From Candidatus Auribacterota bacterium (GTDB lineage: Bacteria; Auribacterota; JAFGBW01; JAFGJP01), in contig JAGLFH010000062.1 of the NCBI GenBank assembly GCA_023144635.1, positions 62,001 through 126,000 on the forward strand: a stretch of 64,000 nt of DNA. The letters are read 5' to 3'. The notes beneath the pieces are model-generated. The model had not been told where the DNA came from, ran no database searches, and saw only the letters and a program-made list of their open reading frames with translations. Shown in pieces: positions 26,293-34,991 of the stretch. Position 1 is the first letter of the stretch. Every line of letters begins with the position of its first letter. Both the position numbers and the translations under genes were made by a program.

Positions 26293-26646
26293 AACAAAGC
26301 AGATGTGATGCAATAGGTTCGCCTTTAGCCCATACTTCTCACCAATTGTTGTTGCGAAAAGAAGTAAATGGTTGTAGATGCGAGACATGTGAGTGGAAAC
26401 GATCGAAGGCGTATTTAACATACGTCAAGGAGTTTGCATGAGCATAACGACGCAAATGCAGACAGTTACTTCTTTGCAGTAGATAATTGGTGAGAAGCAT
26501 GGGTTAGGTAAACACAGTCAAATTAAACATACCGTTTACTTATAAAGCATTGAAAGTTTTATATGCTTTGGAAATATAATCTTTTATGTTATTTCTAATC
26601 ATAAAAATTATAACTTGTTTTTGGCTGTGTTTATAAAATATTTAAG
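26291..26646. repeat. Small repeat element, copy 2 (interrupted)
   Basis: Left part ATAACAAAG to GCCTTTAG (26291-26328) and right part GTAAACACAG to TGTGTTTAT (26508-26634) match copy 1 (25626-25810): CCG at offset 24 in both, GGAAATAT at offset 62 versus 65, and 12 bases between the element end and the stop codon of the neighbouring gene in both. The 175 bases at 26329-26503 interrupt it. Identity is moderate, so the two copies diverged long ago. Confidence 0.6.
26329..26503. mobile_element. 175-bp fold-back (MITE-like) insertion with TTAG duplication
   Basis: Terminal inverted repeats of about 38 bases begin CCCATACTTCTCACC (26329) and end GGTGAGAAGCATGGG (26503). The interior is also weakly palindromic, with the tip GCGTAT/ATACGTC near 26411-26426. 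It is flanked by TTAG on both sides (26325-26328 and 26504-26507), whereas copy 1 of the surrounding repeat has a single TTAG at this point. It encodes no protein. This pattern is what a transposed non-autonomous element leaves; the mobilising enzyme is not in the window. Confidence 0.7.
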
Positions 26647-28284
26647 TCACTGACGTTCTATAATTGTAGGCGTTACAAAGATCATAAGGTTTACTTTTTC
26701 TACAGCATCACGCTTATTTTTAAAAGCCCATCCAAGAATCGGAATATCACCAAGAATCGGAAGTTTAGAGATTTTTTTAACGGTTCTTTCTTTTATAAGC
26801 CCTCCTATTACAACAGTTTCACTGCTTTTTACAATTGCCTGAGTGCTGGCCTCACGCGTTAATAGTCGGTTAACAGTATATCCCGTAGATCCTTTCACTT
26901 CAGGCCCGATAGAAGTTACAGAAGGACGTATAACAAGCTTTACATACCCATCAGCCATTACCTGCGGGACTACCTGTAGATAAACACCAACAGGTTCATA
27001 ACGATCAAGTGTCTCTGTTGTAGTCGTATCTACAGTAGTCGACTTCAGAATAGGAACTCTTTCACCGACAAGAATACTTGCCTCATGATTATGAAGTGTC
27101 AGTATTGTCGGGTTTGATATTATTTCTGTATTATCGTTTGCTTTTAAAGCATTTAACACCACATTAAAATCACTTACACTTAAAGTTGCTGTTTCTACAT
27201 TTGATAAAGACAATGTCCTACCAATACTAGTAATATCTATAATCTCTTGCTCACTATCAAACATTTTTCCTGACGTAGTATAATCCACTATAGAATAACC
27301 AGTAACTGGATCTGTCATAAGTTTCACACCTGTTGAATCTTTAAATAATTCTTCAGAATCATAAGAAAGAGGATTATCTCTCTTATCCTTACTACTAAGA
27401 GAAATCAAATCTGCATTTGTATTTGGAGAAACCTTTCTTGTGTCATTACCACTTAGAGTTCTTTCTTTAGTATTAGTTAAATCATCTGATATAACTTTTG
27501 AAGCTTTTGAAGATCCAATAATTAAACCACCATCACCCTTTTCACCACCTCCAAGAAAATCCCACTTAATACCAAAGTCAAAGGTATCATCCATTGTCAT
27601 TTCAACTATTTTTGTATCAATCAGGACCTGAGGAGGAAGAAAATCAAGACGGCTTATCAGCATCTGTATTCTTTCTATCTTTTCAGGTATATCAGAAACA
27701 ACAAGAATACGTGTTACTTCTTCTTTTTCTGATTTTTCTCTTTCTGAAGATTTCAAACCTGGAGCTGAAGCAGATAACTCTCCGCCTTTATAACCACCGC
27801 GTATGGTTTTTTTAAGAGAAAAGATCTTTCCGCGAGATGACAATTCATTTTTTAGTATAGGGATCACATCATCAGCATTTATATATTTTAACTCAAAAAC
27901 AAAAGTAAGGAGCTCCTGTTTTGAAACTATCATCTGTTTTATATCTGCTTGTTCTTTAAGTTTAGAAATGGTATTAACAGTTAAAACATTTTCAACTATC
28001 TTGTACCCAAATCCGTTTGAAGTTATAACTGCATCAAGTGCTGAGTTAAAAGATACATCATCAAGCTTAATTGTTACCGTTCCTATGACCTGCTCTCCGA
28101 TAATATAGTTTAGGTTTCTTGCTGTTGCAAGCACACGGATGACATCAGCAATATCTGCATCTACAAAATCAATGGAAATACTATCCTCTTCCTGTCCATT
28201 CAAGTTCGATACAGGAATCAAAAAACTAATAGAGAAAACAATAAGAAACACTGTCATCAGTCTATTTTTCCATTTTAATTTCAT
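26647..28284 (-). CDS. pilQ: Type IV pilus secretin PilQ
   Basis: 545 residues from the ATG at 28284, which has GGAGG five bases upstream; the track start at 28296 lies at that ribosome site and is rejected. A signal peptide (LMTVFLIVFSISFLIPVS) is followed by a secretin/TonB short N-terminal domain (SIDFVDADIADVIRVLA), an N1-type domain (TFVFELKYINADDVIPILK), and the C-terminal secretin channel with VGERVPI, VGVYLQVVPQV, SSETVVIGGLI and LPILGDIPILGWAFK. It forms the outer-membrane ring for the pilus. It overlaps the pilP-like gene by 23 bases. About 100 polar residues (GGGEKGDGG to MFDSEQ) are inserted before the channel, longer than usual. Confidence 0.92.
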   Translation of the reverse strand: MKLKWKNRLMTVFLIVFSISFLIPVSNLNGQEEDSISIDFVDADIADVIRVLATARNLNYIIGEQVIGTVTIKLDDVSFNSALDAVITSNGFGYKIVENVLTVNTISKLKEQADIKQMIVSKQELLTFVFELKYINADDVIPILKNELSSRGKIFSLKKTIRGGYKGGELSASAPGLKSSEREKSEKEEVTRILVVSDIPEKIERIQMLISRLDFLPPQVLIDTKIVEMTMDDTFDFGIKWDFLGGGEKGDGGLIIGSSKASKVISDDLTNTKERTLSGNDTRKVSPNTNADLISLSSKDKRDNPLSYDSEELFKDSTGVKLMTDPVTGYSIVDYTTSGKMFDSEQEIIDITSIGRTLSLSNVETATLSVSDFNVVLNALKANDNTEIISNPTILTLHNHEASILVGERVPILKSTTVDTTTTETLDRYEPVGVYLQVVPQVMADGYVKLVIRPSVTSIGPEVKGSTGYTVNRLLTREASTQAIVKSSETVVIGGLIKERTVKKISKLPILGDIPILGWAFKNKRDAVEKVNLMIFVTPTIIERQ

Positions 28285-29014
28285 AAGTACCTCCATTTGA
28301 TTCTAAAATAACTTTATCTTTTTCTATTGTCTTTATTTTGTAAGTTCTCTTTCCATCACTCAACGTATCACCAACACGCAGCATTTTTCTATCAATAACC
28401 GCGATAAAAGTACTTCCTATTCTTGATATACCTGAAAGAGAAAACAATGCTTTTCTTAAGTCATACTCTATGCCATCTTTCTCAAGTATAACTGAATCCA
28501 TTAATATTTTTTTTACTTTATATGATCTTGCTCCGCTTGAAATAGTATTTCCTTCAATGAACTTTTGTCTGTTTATTTCAGCTGTATAACCATTTGCTGT
28601 TCTTGTAATATTGGTCAATTTAAAAAGTGAATCAATATCACTATCAGGCTGCAGCACATGAGTTTCATCTATATGCTCAATATTATCTTCAGAAATTTTG
28701 TGAAAAAACGGATCCTGCCCCCATCCAGCTTTTGCTATTCTTTTCTGCTCTTCCATTGCTTCTTTTTTAAGAGTTGCTTTGCTTGATCTTGTGCTTAAGG
28801 GAATGGCAGAGTCATCAACTGTAGTTGTTGCAGATACCACTTTCTGAGCGTCCTTAACTATCTCTTCAGAAGTTTTTCCGCCTTCAGGCGATTCAGCAGG
28901 CGTGCTTACAGGCTTTTGTTTTTTAATTGTACTCATTGCATTAAAAATAAAATAAATAAGGACAAAAACAAGAACTACAGTAATTGAGATATTTCTTTTA
29001 TCTTTTTTAGTCAT
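28262..29014 (-). CDS. PilP/GspC-like inner-membrane protein with duplicated domain
   Basis: 250 residues: a short cytoplasmic start, one membrane helix (ITVVLVFVLIYFIFNAM), a long flexible linker, the motif GWGQDPFF (about 98-105), then two related domains of about 55 residues. Each has an LF-L-x-I-R strand, an IDR/INRQ turn, xVGDTLSDGxRTYKIK and VILExDGxxYxI. Similar beta domains occur in PilP and in the GspC homology region, which contact the secretin. Its place between pilO and pilQ fits a periplasmic linker. The duplication is unusual for PilP. Confidence 0.75.
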   Translation of the reverse strand: MTKKDKRNISITVVLVFVLIYFIFNAMSTIKKQKPVSTPAESPEGGKTSEEIVKDAQKVVSATTTVDDSAIPLSTRSSKATLKKEAMEEQKRIAKAGWGQDPFFHKISEDNIEHIDETHVLQPDSDIDSLFKLTNITRTANGYTAEINRQKFIEGNTISSGARSYKVKKILMDSVILEKDGIEYDLRKALFSLSGISRIGSTFIAVIDRKMLRVGDTLSDGKRTYKIKTIEKDKVILESNGGTYEIKMEK

Positions 29015-29015
29015 T

Positions 29016-29570
29016 TTATTCTACCAGTGAAATATATGTTTCCAGTTCCATATCAACGCGCAAAGCTGGCGAAGCAAGATTTTTTTCATCTTTATTAACA
29101 ATGAGACGCCTTATATTAACAGCTATACCTACTTCTTCAAGAGCAAGCAGATAATCACCAAGTGTTTTATAATCTATAACAATATCAACAATCATTGGAA
29201 TACGTTTTAATTTCAACTCATCATCCAATACTTCATCAAGCCTGTTTCTAGCCATTACATCAACTTTAAGATTTTCTGTTTTTTTAGATATCTGATTAAG
29301 AAGTTCCGGATAGGAATCTTTACTTGGAAGTTTTTTGCTCAAAGCCTCATATTCATTTTCAAGATCCTTAAACTCTCTTTTAAACTGCTTCATACCGTTC
29401 ACAATAGTTTTTGTGACATTATCTACCTTTTTCTGCAGCACCTTCATCTCTTCTCGTTTTGCACGCATATCTTTTAGCGTAGGATAAAAAAACATCATGC
29501 AAAATACAATTAGCGATACAATCAGCACAAAAGCTATTACTATAGATTGTAGATTTCTTCCAAATTTCAT
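29016..29570 (-). CDS. pilO: Type IV pilus assembly protein PilO
   Basis: 184 residues: one N-terminal membrane helix (IVIAFVLIVSLIVFCMMFF), a coiled coil (KREEMKVLQKKVDNV to EYEALSKKLPS), then a ferredoxin-like domain with YPELLNQISKKTENL, IVDIVIDYKTLGDYLLALE and NIRRLIVNKDE. This is the standard PilO plan; with PilN it forms the inner-membrane alignment complex. AAGGA precedes the ATG by about five bases. It lies between the pilMN fusion and the pilP-like gene, 1 base from the latter. Confidence 0.88.
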   Translation of the reverse strand: MKFGRNLQSIVIAFVLIVSLIVFCMMFFYPTLKDMRAKREEMKVLQKKVDNVTKTIVNGMKQFKREFKDLENEYEALSKKLPSKDSYPELLNQISKKTENLKVDVMARNRLDEVLDDELKLKRIPMIVDIVIDYKTLGDYLLALEEVGIAVNIRRLIVNKDEKNLASPALRVDMELETYISLVE

Positions 29571-29578
29571 ATTTTTCC

Positions 29579-31336
29579 TTAATATAATAATTCAGCATTA
29601 ATGCTGAAAAGTGTCTGAGTGGAACCTCGCTTATACTTTGTGTTTATGTTTTCCAGATTCACTTTAGTAAAGTAAGATGAATTTTTCATATCAAGAGAAA
29701 GCTGGGATACAGTAAAATCAACGCTTTTTTTGCCCCTGTAGATCTCACCTGAAATATTTACATTTATAATTTTTGTCTCTTTCTCGTACTCGAACGATAT
29801 CTTCTCAAGATATACATTGTCAGGAACGATATGAGAGATCTCCTTTAAAACTCCATGCCAGAGTGGTCTTGTACCTATTAAAGTATTTAAAACTTTCTTC
29901 TTGCGGTTCACTTTATTTTTATATCTATTAAAAGTTTCTACCTGTTGGTTTTGTTCTGAAATATTCTTGAAGTTAGCATTTAACCTGTTTATTGTACTTT
30001 CAAAATCCTTTACCGTAAAAAATTTAATATATGCAAAAAGCGAAATAAATATCATATATAACATAAAAAGAGCAAAATTATATACAGATTTAAAGGAGGC
30101 TATTTTACTTATCATCCGTGTTACTTTTGGAACAAGATTTATTTTTGCATTTAACTCTTCTAAAGCTAAACCACAAGATGGAAGCACAAAAGATAAATTA
30201 GAAGGTTCTGCCTCAAGCTTTTCATTTACAACAGGTGATACTTTAAAATACTTTTTGAAAGGAAAAGGTTCTATGGATATTTCTAACTGCTCTTTAAAAA
30301 ACTGAACAATATTTTTAGTGTTTGCTCCACCGCCGCAAATATACACGGCATCAAGTGAACTTATTTTTGTCATACGCATAAAATACCCGAGAGACCTTTT
30401 TATTTCAGTAGCCATTTTTTCATAAGTAGAACGTGATTTTGCCACTAACTGATTCAGAACAAGATTCTCTTTATGAACAGATTGATCCAGAACAACACCA
30501 TATTTCCTTTTTATAACTTCAGCTTCTTCAATAGAGATCTCTACCTTTTTCTCCGGTGTATTAACAACACCTGAAAAGGCTTTATTTATATCCTTTCCGG
30601 AAGCCGAGACTTCACGCGTGAACATAAAAGTGCCGTTACGAAAAAAGTCAATTCCCGTTGTTTCTTCACCTATAGTGATTATTACCATATTTTCGGGAGT
30701 CTCTTCTATATTAGTGGAAAAGATGTTTTCATATGCAAAAGGAAGTACTGTTATACCAGCAGCCTGTAGCCCTGATTGCTCTAAAAGCCATATTTTTCTA
30801 TTTACAACATCTTTATGAGCAAAAACAGCAGCAATTTCCAGTTCCTGACCTTTCCTGCCGGTTGTTTTGCCAATAATACTATATCCTAAAAATGACTCAT
30901 CTGTAGAAAAAGCAAGATCCTTAGAAGCATCCATTTTAATAGCATCTACTATTTCATTTTCAGCAGTCTCCGGTATAGTACACGAATGAACGACAACAGA
31001 ATTACCTGAGACAAAAGATACAGCTAAAGAATTTTTTAACTTAGCTTTTTTAACTATGCTTCTTAGCTTCTTTATTATATAAATTTCTGTAACTTCCCCC
31101 CTATCCCTTTTATCAATAGGTATCTCTTCAATATGAATACCGCGAATAACTGCGGGAAGCTTCTTTATATCTATTTGTACTACTTTTATATGGCTGCTTC
31201 CAATATCAACACCGACTATCTCCCTATTTGCAAAAACAAGCCCCTTTCTCTTTTGAAGCACAAAGAAAGAATCTAGCGGTCTTTTATTATCGTTTATATT
31301 TTCTTCCTTTAAAGAAGGATTTGTCTCTTTTTTCAT
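29579..31336 (-). CDS. pilMN: PilM-PilN fusion, pilus alignment complex
   Basis: 585 residues from the second ATG (31336), which has AAAGG five bases upstream; the first ATG leaves only two. Residues 40-390 form the actin-like PilM with GVDIGSSHIKVVQI, an MVIITIGEETTGIDFF phosphate loop and VYICGGGANTKNI. Residues 420-442 are a membrane helix, and 450-585 are PilN-like: coiled coil, then RPLWHGVLKEISHIVPDNVYL. PilM normally binds the PilN N-terminus in the cytoplasm, so here both are joined in one chain. The N-terminal 35 residues are an extra polar tail. It is the first gene of the leftward pilus operon; pilB, pilT and pilC are not here. Confidence 0.9.
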   Translation of the reverse strand: MKKETNPSLKEENINDNKRPLDSFFVLQKRKGLVFANREIVGVDIGSSHIKVVQIDIKKLPAVIRGIHIEEIPIDKRDRGEVTEIYIIKKLRSIVKKAKLKNSLAVSFVSGNSVVVHSCTIPETAENEIVDAIKMDASKDLAFSTDESFLGYSIIGKTTGRKGQELEIAAVFAHKDVVNRKIWLLEQSGLQAAGITVLPFAYENIFSTNIEETPENMVIITIGEETTGIDFFRNGTFMFTREVSASGKDINKAFSGVVNTPEKKVEISIEEAEVIKRKYGVVLDQSVHKENLVLNQLVAKSRSTYEKMATEIKRSLGYFMRMTKISSLDAVYICGGGANTKNIVQFFKEQLEISIEPFPFKKYFKVSPVVNEKLEAEPSNLSFVLPSCGLALEELNAKINLVPKVTRMISKIASFKSVYNFALFMLYMIFISLFAYIKFFTVKDFESTINRLNANFKNISEQNQQVETFNRYKNKVNRKKKVLNTLIGTRPLWHGVLKEISHIVPDNVYLEKISFEYEKETKIINVNISGEIYRGKKSVDFTVSQLSLDMKNSSYFTKVNLENINTKYKRGSTQTLFSINAELLY

Positions 31337-31594
31337 CATAGCCTTTTGAGTTTCAACTTTTTATATTTTTGCACACAAAATGCGCATACGCTATATCTTA
31401 CCTAAAACAAACCAGTTATGTATTCTACTTTGAAAATATACCTTTTTTATGATATATATAGAAAGTATTGATATTTCGCAAGAATTTACAGAAGCATTTT
31501 AAGTGCCAATATATATTTATAATTAATAAAAAATCAGTAACTAATGTTACTATAAGACAAACTTAAAACCATAACAACAACTTATCACTATTGA

Positions 31595-32776
31595 ATGAAG
31601 TATATTAAAACAAATAAAACACTTTATTTTCTGTTTTTTATCGGTTTATCGGTTTATTTAACTACTTTTTTTATAAAAGATATATATTCTGCTACCCTTA
31701 AAACAAGGATTTCGCCGCCGCAGTTTGAAAATATCCGTATTTTACTGGATTCAGGGATCAAAAAAAACTTACTTATCTCATATAAATCAGAACATCCTCT
31801 TGATGTGATAATTAATGATGAGCTTGTTTTTCAAATAAAAAATAAGAAATTCAATATAAGAACAGAAAAGGAAAAAACACTTTTAGGAACGGTTGAAGTA
31901 AATGATGATCTAGTCATTTTAAAGCTAAAAGAAAAAACAGATTATTTTACGTATAAAGGGCATAAGTTATTTAATTCCATAATGTTATCCAAAAATTCAA
32001 CAGGAAAATCTTTTCTTGTTCATTTGATCCCTCTCGAAGAATATATTACAAGAGTACTTCCTGCAGAAATGCCTTTAAGAGCATCCCGAAACGCTTTAAA
32101 AGCTCAAGCAATAACAACACGAACTTATTCCACATATAACATTCTTGAAAGAAGAATAATGCCTTATGATCTAACCATTGAGGCTCAGGCCTTTGGGCCT
32201 CCGAGGGAAGAACTTAAACCCGTAAAAGAAACCACAGGTATGGTGATTTTGCTAAAAGGCCACATAATACCTGCTTTTTTCCATACAAATTGCGGAGGTT
32301 TTACAGAATATTCAGTAAATGTCTGGCGTACACATTATTATTATTCACATATTATTAAATGTCCGTATTGCAGCTTGGCAAAGCATTTTTCATGGAAAGC
32401 AAGTTTTACATTTAAAAAAATAGAAAAGTCTCTGCAAAAAGCAGGATATAAAATAAGGGACATCTCTGGTATATATTCTCATTCAGTCACTCCGGAAACG
32501 CACAGAACAACTAAAGTAATGATAAGATCTAGAAGACGAAAACCTCTTATAATGACAGCTAACACTTTTCGTCTTCTAATAAGTCACAGAGACCTTAAAA
32601 GTACTTTTTTTACAATTAAAAATTATAATGACCATGTTGAATTTATTGGAAAAGGCTATGGCCACGGGGTAGGAATGTGTCAGGACGGCGCCCAGGAAAT
32701 GGCGCGTCAGGGAAAAACTATAGATGAAATAATTCAGTTTTATTTTCCTGAAACAAAAATACAAAAAATTTATTAA
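31595..32776 (+). CDS. SpoIID/LytB-type lytic transglycosylase
   Basis: 393 residues with an N-terminal signal or anchor helix (LYFLFFIGLSVYLTTFFI). The SpoIID domain is recognised from VHLIPLEEYITRVLPAEMP with the catalytic Glu, LKAQAITTRTYS, FHTNCGGFTEYSVNVW, the pair CPYC, and GKGYGHGVGMCQDGAQEMA near the C-terminus. The enzyme cleaves denuded peptidoglycan glycan strands. In non-sporulating bacteria such proteins act in cell-wall remodelling or division. No ribosome site is clear before the ATG. It is divergent from the pilus operon. Confidence 0.88.
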   Translation: MKYIKTNKTLYFLFFIGLSVYLTTFFIKDIYSATLKTRISPPQFENIRILLDSGIKKNLLISYKSEHPLDVIINDELVFQIKNKKFNIRTEKEKTLLGTVEVNDDLVILKLKEKTDYFTYKGHKLFNSIMLSKNSTGKSFLVHLIPLEEYITRVLPAEMPLRASRNALKAQAITTRTYSTYNILERRIMPYDLTIEAQAFGPPREELKPVKETTGMVILLKGHIIPAFFHTNCGGFTEYSVNVWRTHYYYSHIIKCPYCSLAKHFSWKASFTFKKIEKSLQKAGYKIRDISGIYSHSVTPETHRTTKVMIRSRRRKPLIMTANTFRLLISHRDLKSTFFTIKNYNDHVEFIGKGYGHGVGMCQDGAQEMARQGKTIDEIIQFYFPETKIQKIY

Positions 32777-33044
32777 ACGGTGCGCTAAAGCGCGACATTA
32801 TAAGTAATTGGACGCAGATTAAAAAAGATCAGAAGGGATAAAAAAACAAAAAAAGAAATTAGTCACCCACCTTCGCCAAGGCTACGGTGAGGCAGGCAAA
32901 GACACCCCATGATGGTTTTCAACCAAACGGGACACAACACGGATTAACACAGATGTTCATCTTCTGCAAAAAAGTATGTAGGGGAGGGGCTTGCCTCCTC
33001 CCCTGTAAAGAAGTAAAAAGTCATCATTACAAGGACAAATCATT
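32777..33044. repeat. Intergenic repeats and hairpin before queA
   Basis: 268 bases. A GCGC-TAAA-GCGC stem (about 32782-32793) starts a segment with AAGTAATTGGACGCAGAT and GATCAGAAGGG that recurs in reverse at 41995-42060. CACCTTCGCCAAGGCTACGG (from 32868), and CACGGATTAACACAGATG (from 32938), are degenerate repeat fragments. A strong hairpin AGGGGAGG/CCTCCCCT (32980-33004) lies 40 bases before the queA start. Confidence 0.6.
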
Positions 33045-34106
33045 TTGAATCCCGTTAAAAAATACAGTTTAAGTGATTTTGATTACTCCTTACCGAATAA
33101 TTTAATTGCAAAATACCCGGCCCGCCCAAGAGATTCTTCCAGGCTTTTTGTTGTTGATACAAAAAAAAATGTTTTTTATCATGATTCATTTTTTAATCTA
33201 GATAAATATCTTTCACCTCATTCTTTATTGGTAGTAAACAATACTAAAGTTTTTCATGCACGTCTTATTGCAATCCGAGAAAAAGACTCAAAATCTTTTG
33301 AGTTCTTACTTCTTCATTCATCTAAAAAAAATCACCTTATATGGAATGTGCTTGTAAGCTCATTAAAAAGATTAAAGACAGGTGATCTTTTTAAAACAAC
33401 AAAAAACAATTTTCATTTTCGGTTTTTGGCAAGAAAAGATGATGAAGGTATAATTGAGTTCCTGGAAGGTAATGATCCGTTTGATGCTATGGAAAAAGAA
33501 GGTATGCCTCCGCTTCCTCCTTATATAGATCGTGATACAACTAAAAAAGATATTTCTTACTACCAGACTATTTATGCAAAAGAATCGGGATCTTCTGCAG
33601 CACCTACTGCAGGACTTCATTTTACAAATCGCGTATTTGAAAAACTGGAAAATAGAAAAAACATAAAAACCACATTTGTAACGCTTCATGTAGGACGAGG
33701 AACTTTTTCACCAGTCCGTAACGAAAAACTTGAAATGCATAATATGCATTCAGAATTTTATACAGCATCAAAAGAGGCATGCAATAGACTTAATCACCAG
33801 TTAAAGAATAATAAAGATATTATTTCCGTAGGCACAACATCCCTTCGCACATTAGAAACTATTTTTAACTCAAATAAAAACACTTTCACTCCAAAAGCAG
33901 GTGAAACCGATATTTTCATACATCCTCCTATGAAAATAAAAAGCTGTAATCATATGCTTACTAACTTTCATCTTCCTAAATCGACACTTCTTATGCTTGT
34001 ATGCTCCTTTGGAGGTTATGACCTTATAATGAAAGCCTACAGGGAAGCTGTTAAGATGAAATATAGGTTTTATTCTTATGGGGATGCTATGCTTATCTTA
34101 AGATAA
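33045..34106 (+). CDS. queA: tRNA preQ1(34) ribosyltransferase-isomerase QueA
   Basis: 353 residues, the family length. Start is TTG at 33045 with AAGGA nine bases upstream; the family N-terminus YSLSDFDYSLPNNLIAKYPA follows directly. Other signatures: SRLFVVD, VVNNTKVFHARL, EGMPPLPPYI, SSAAPTAGLHFT, LHVGRGTFSPV, MHSEFY and TNFHLPKSTLLMLVCSF. It transfers the ribosyl part of SAM to preQ1 in tRNA to form epoxyqueuosine. Its pathway partner tgt is 3.2 kb away in convergent orientation, with the AbiE-like pair between. Confidence 0.95.
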   Translation: MNPVKKYSLSDFDYSLPNNLIAKYPARPRDSSRLFVVDTKKNVFYHDSFFNLDKYLSPHSLLVVNNTKVFHARLIAIREKDSKSFEFLLLHSSKKNHLIWNVLVSSLKRLKTGDLFKTTKNNFHFRFLARKDDEGIIEFLEGNDPFDAMEKEGMPPLPPYIDRDTTKKDISYYQTIYAKESGSSAAPTAGLHFTNRVFEKLENRKNIKTTFVTLHVGRGTFSPVRNEKLEMHNMHSEFYTASKEACNRLNHQLKNNKDIISVGTTSLRTLETIFNSNKNTFTPKAGETDIFIHPPMKIKSCNHMLTNFHLPKSTLLMLVCSFGGYDLIMKAYREAVKMKYRFYSYGDAMLILR

Positions 34107-34991
34107 AGCATCAAAAATAGTAAAAGCTATTTAGCCACAGATTCACACAGATAAACACAGATTAGAAAAGAAGGTTCTTGCAAAGGACTAACAATTAAAA
34201 GCAAATAGCTAATATGCTGGCAAAGCATATTCACCACAGAAAGAGAGATTTTTAGACAATATTTTCACCTTTAGCAAGTTTTTTCTACCAGTTTTATTTT
34301 TTCTTTCTGTCCTCTGTTATCTATCTTCTGTTTTCTGTTCTTCCATACGCCTGCTTGCCCGCCTCAGGAGGGCGTCATAAAATATTCACAAGCCTCACAT
34401 CTTCAGCACACTTATTATCAACAAAGCTGCGGGTGGGATACTTTTTTATAAAGAAGAGTTTAATACAAATTGTCCTGCCACCTGTTTAAAGTTAGCTTGC
34501 CAAACTGAGCAAAGCCAAAAGAAATAAAATCAAAGGAGATACATGCAGATTTAGACATCAATTTTTTTTTATAACAACTAACGGCTAATTACTAGCGAAG
34601 CTTATTCACCAAAGAGAAACAAAATAAAAAGTTGTCATCCCTGCGAAAGCAGGGATCCATACAAAAATAAATTCAAAAAAGCTAACAGCCTCAAGCCTAT
34701 CTCAGGGAAAAGCATCTTTATCCACATTTAGAGAAACATTTTTCGAAGATCCGCCAGTACTTTGCAAGGTCCCTAATGCAAGTTTTAGCAATAAAACTAT
34801 AGTGGGTGGAGGACAACACACTTATTATCAAATAGAATACGGGGGTATATTTTTTGTAAATTATATATATTTCTCTTTAGCAAATAGGATAAACTAGAAA
34901 ATATAAAAGTACATTTGGATAAATCTCTATTTTGATATAGCCAGTTTAAAACTAAAATAATTTAACACGTATTATACCGAATTTTAAAAAC
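34107..34991. repeat. 885-base gene-free region with degenerate repeats
   Basis: No gene is credible here. It holds CCACAGATTCACACAGAT (34133), a CCTCTGTTATCTATCTTCTG tract (34311), a GCCCGCCTCAGGAGGGCG fragment (34355), and a TCTGTTTTCTG-type text. Two copies of CACACTTATTATCAA (34407 and 34817) are each followed by CGGG and then a T-run and TAAA about 30 bases later, so they are copies of another small element. A TTATCCACA (34718-34726) is isolated. The AbiEii-type gene begins directly after, with no clear promoter. Confidence 0.5.
34637..34656. repeat. Small hairpin repeat (CCCTGCGAAAGCAGGG)
   Basis: Perfect 8-bp arms ATCCCTGC/GCAGGGAT with a GAAA tetraloop, preceded by GTC and followed by CCAT. 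This GTCATCCCTGCGAAAGCAGG-type motif is a well-known intergenic palindrome in many bacterial genomes. Confidence 0.75.

Noticed and set aside
26227-26421. 63-codon minus-strand frame
   Set aside because: It runs across the CCGCC palindrome and the arm of the fold-back element, has no ribosome site and no recognised domain. It is a by-product of repeat sequence.
34718-34726. TTATCCACA consensus DnaA box
   Set aside because: Isolated in a decayed repeat region far from replication genes, with no second box. Probably chance.
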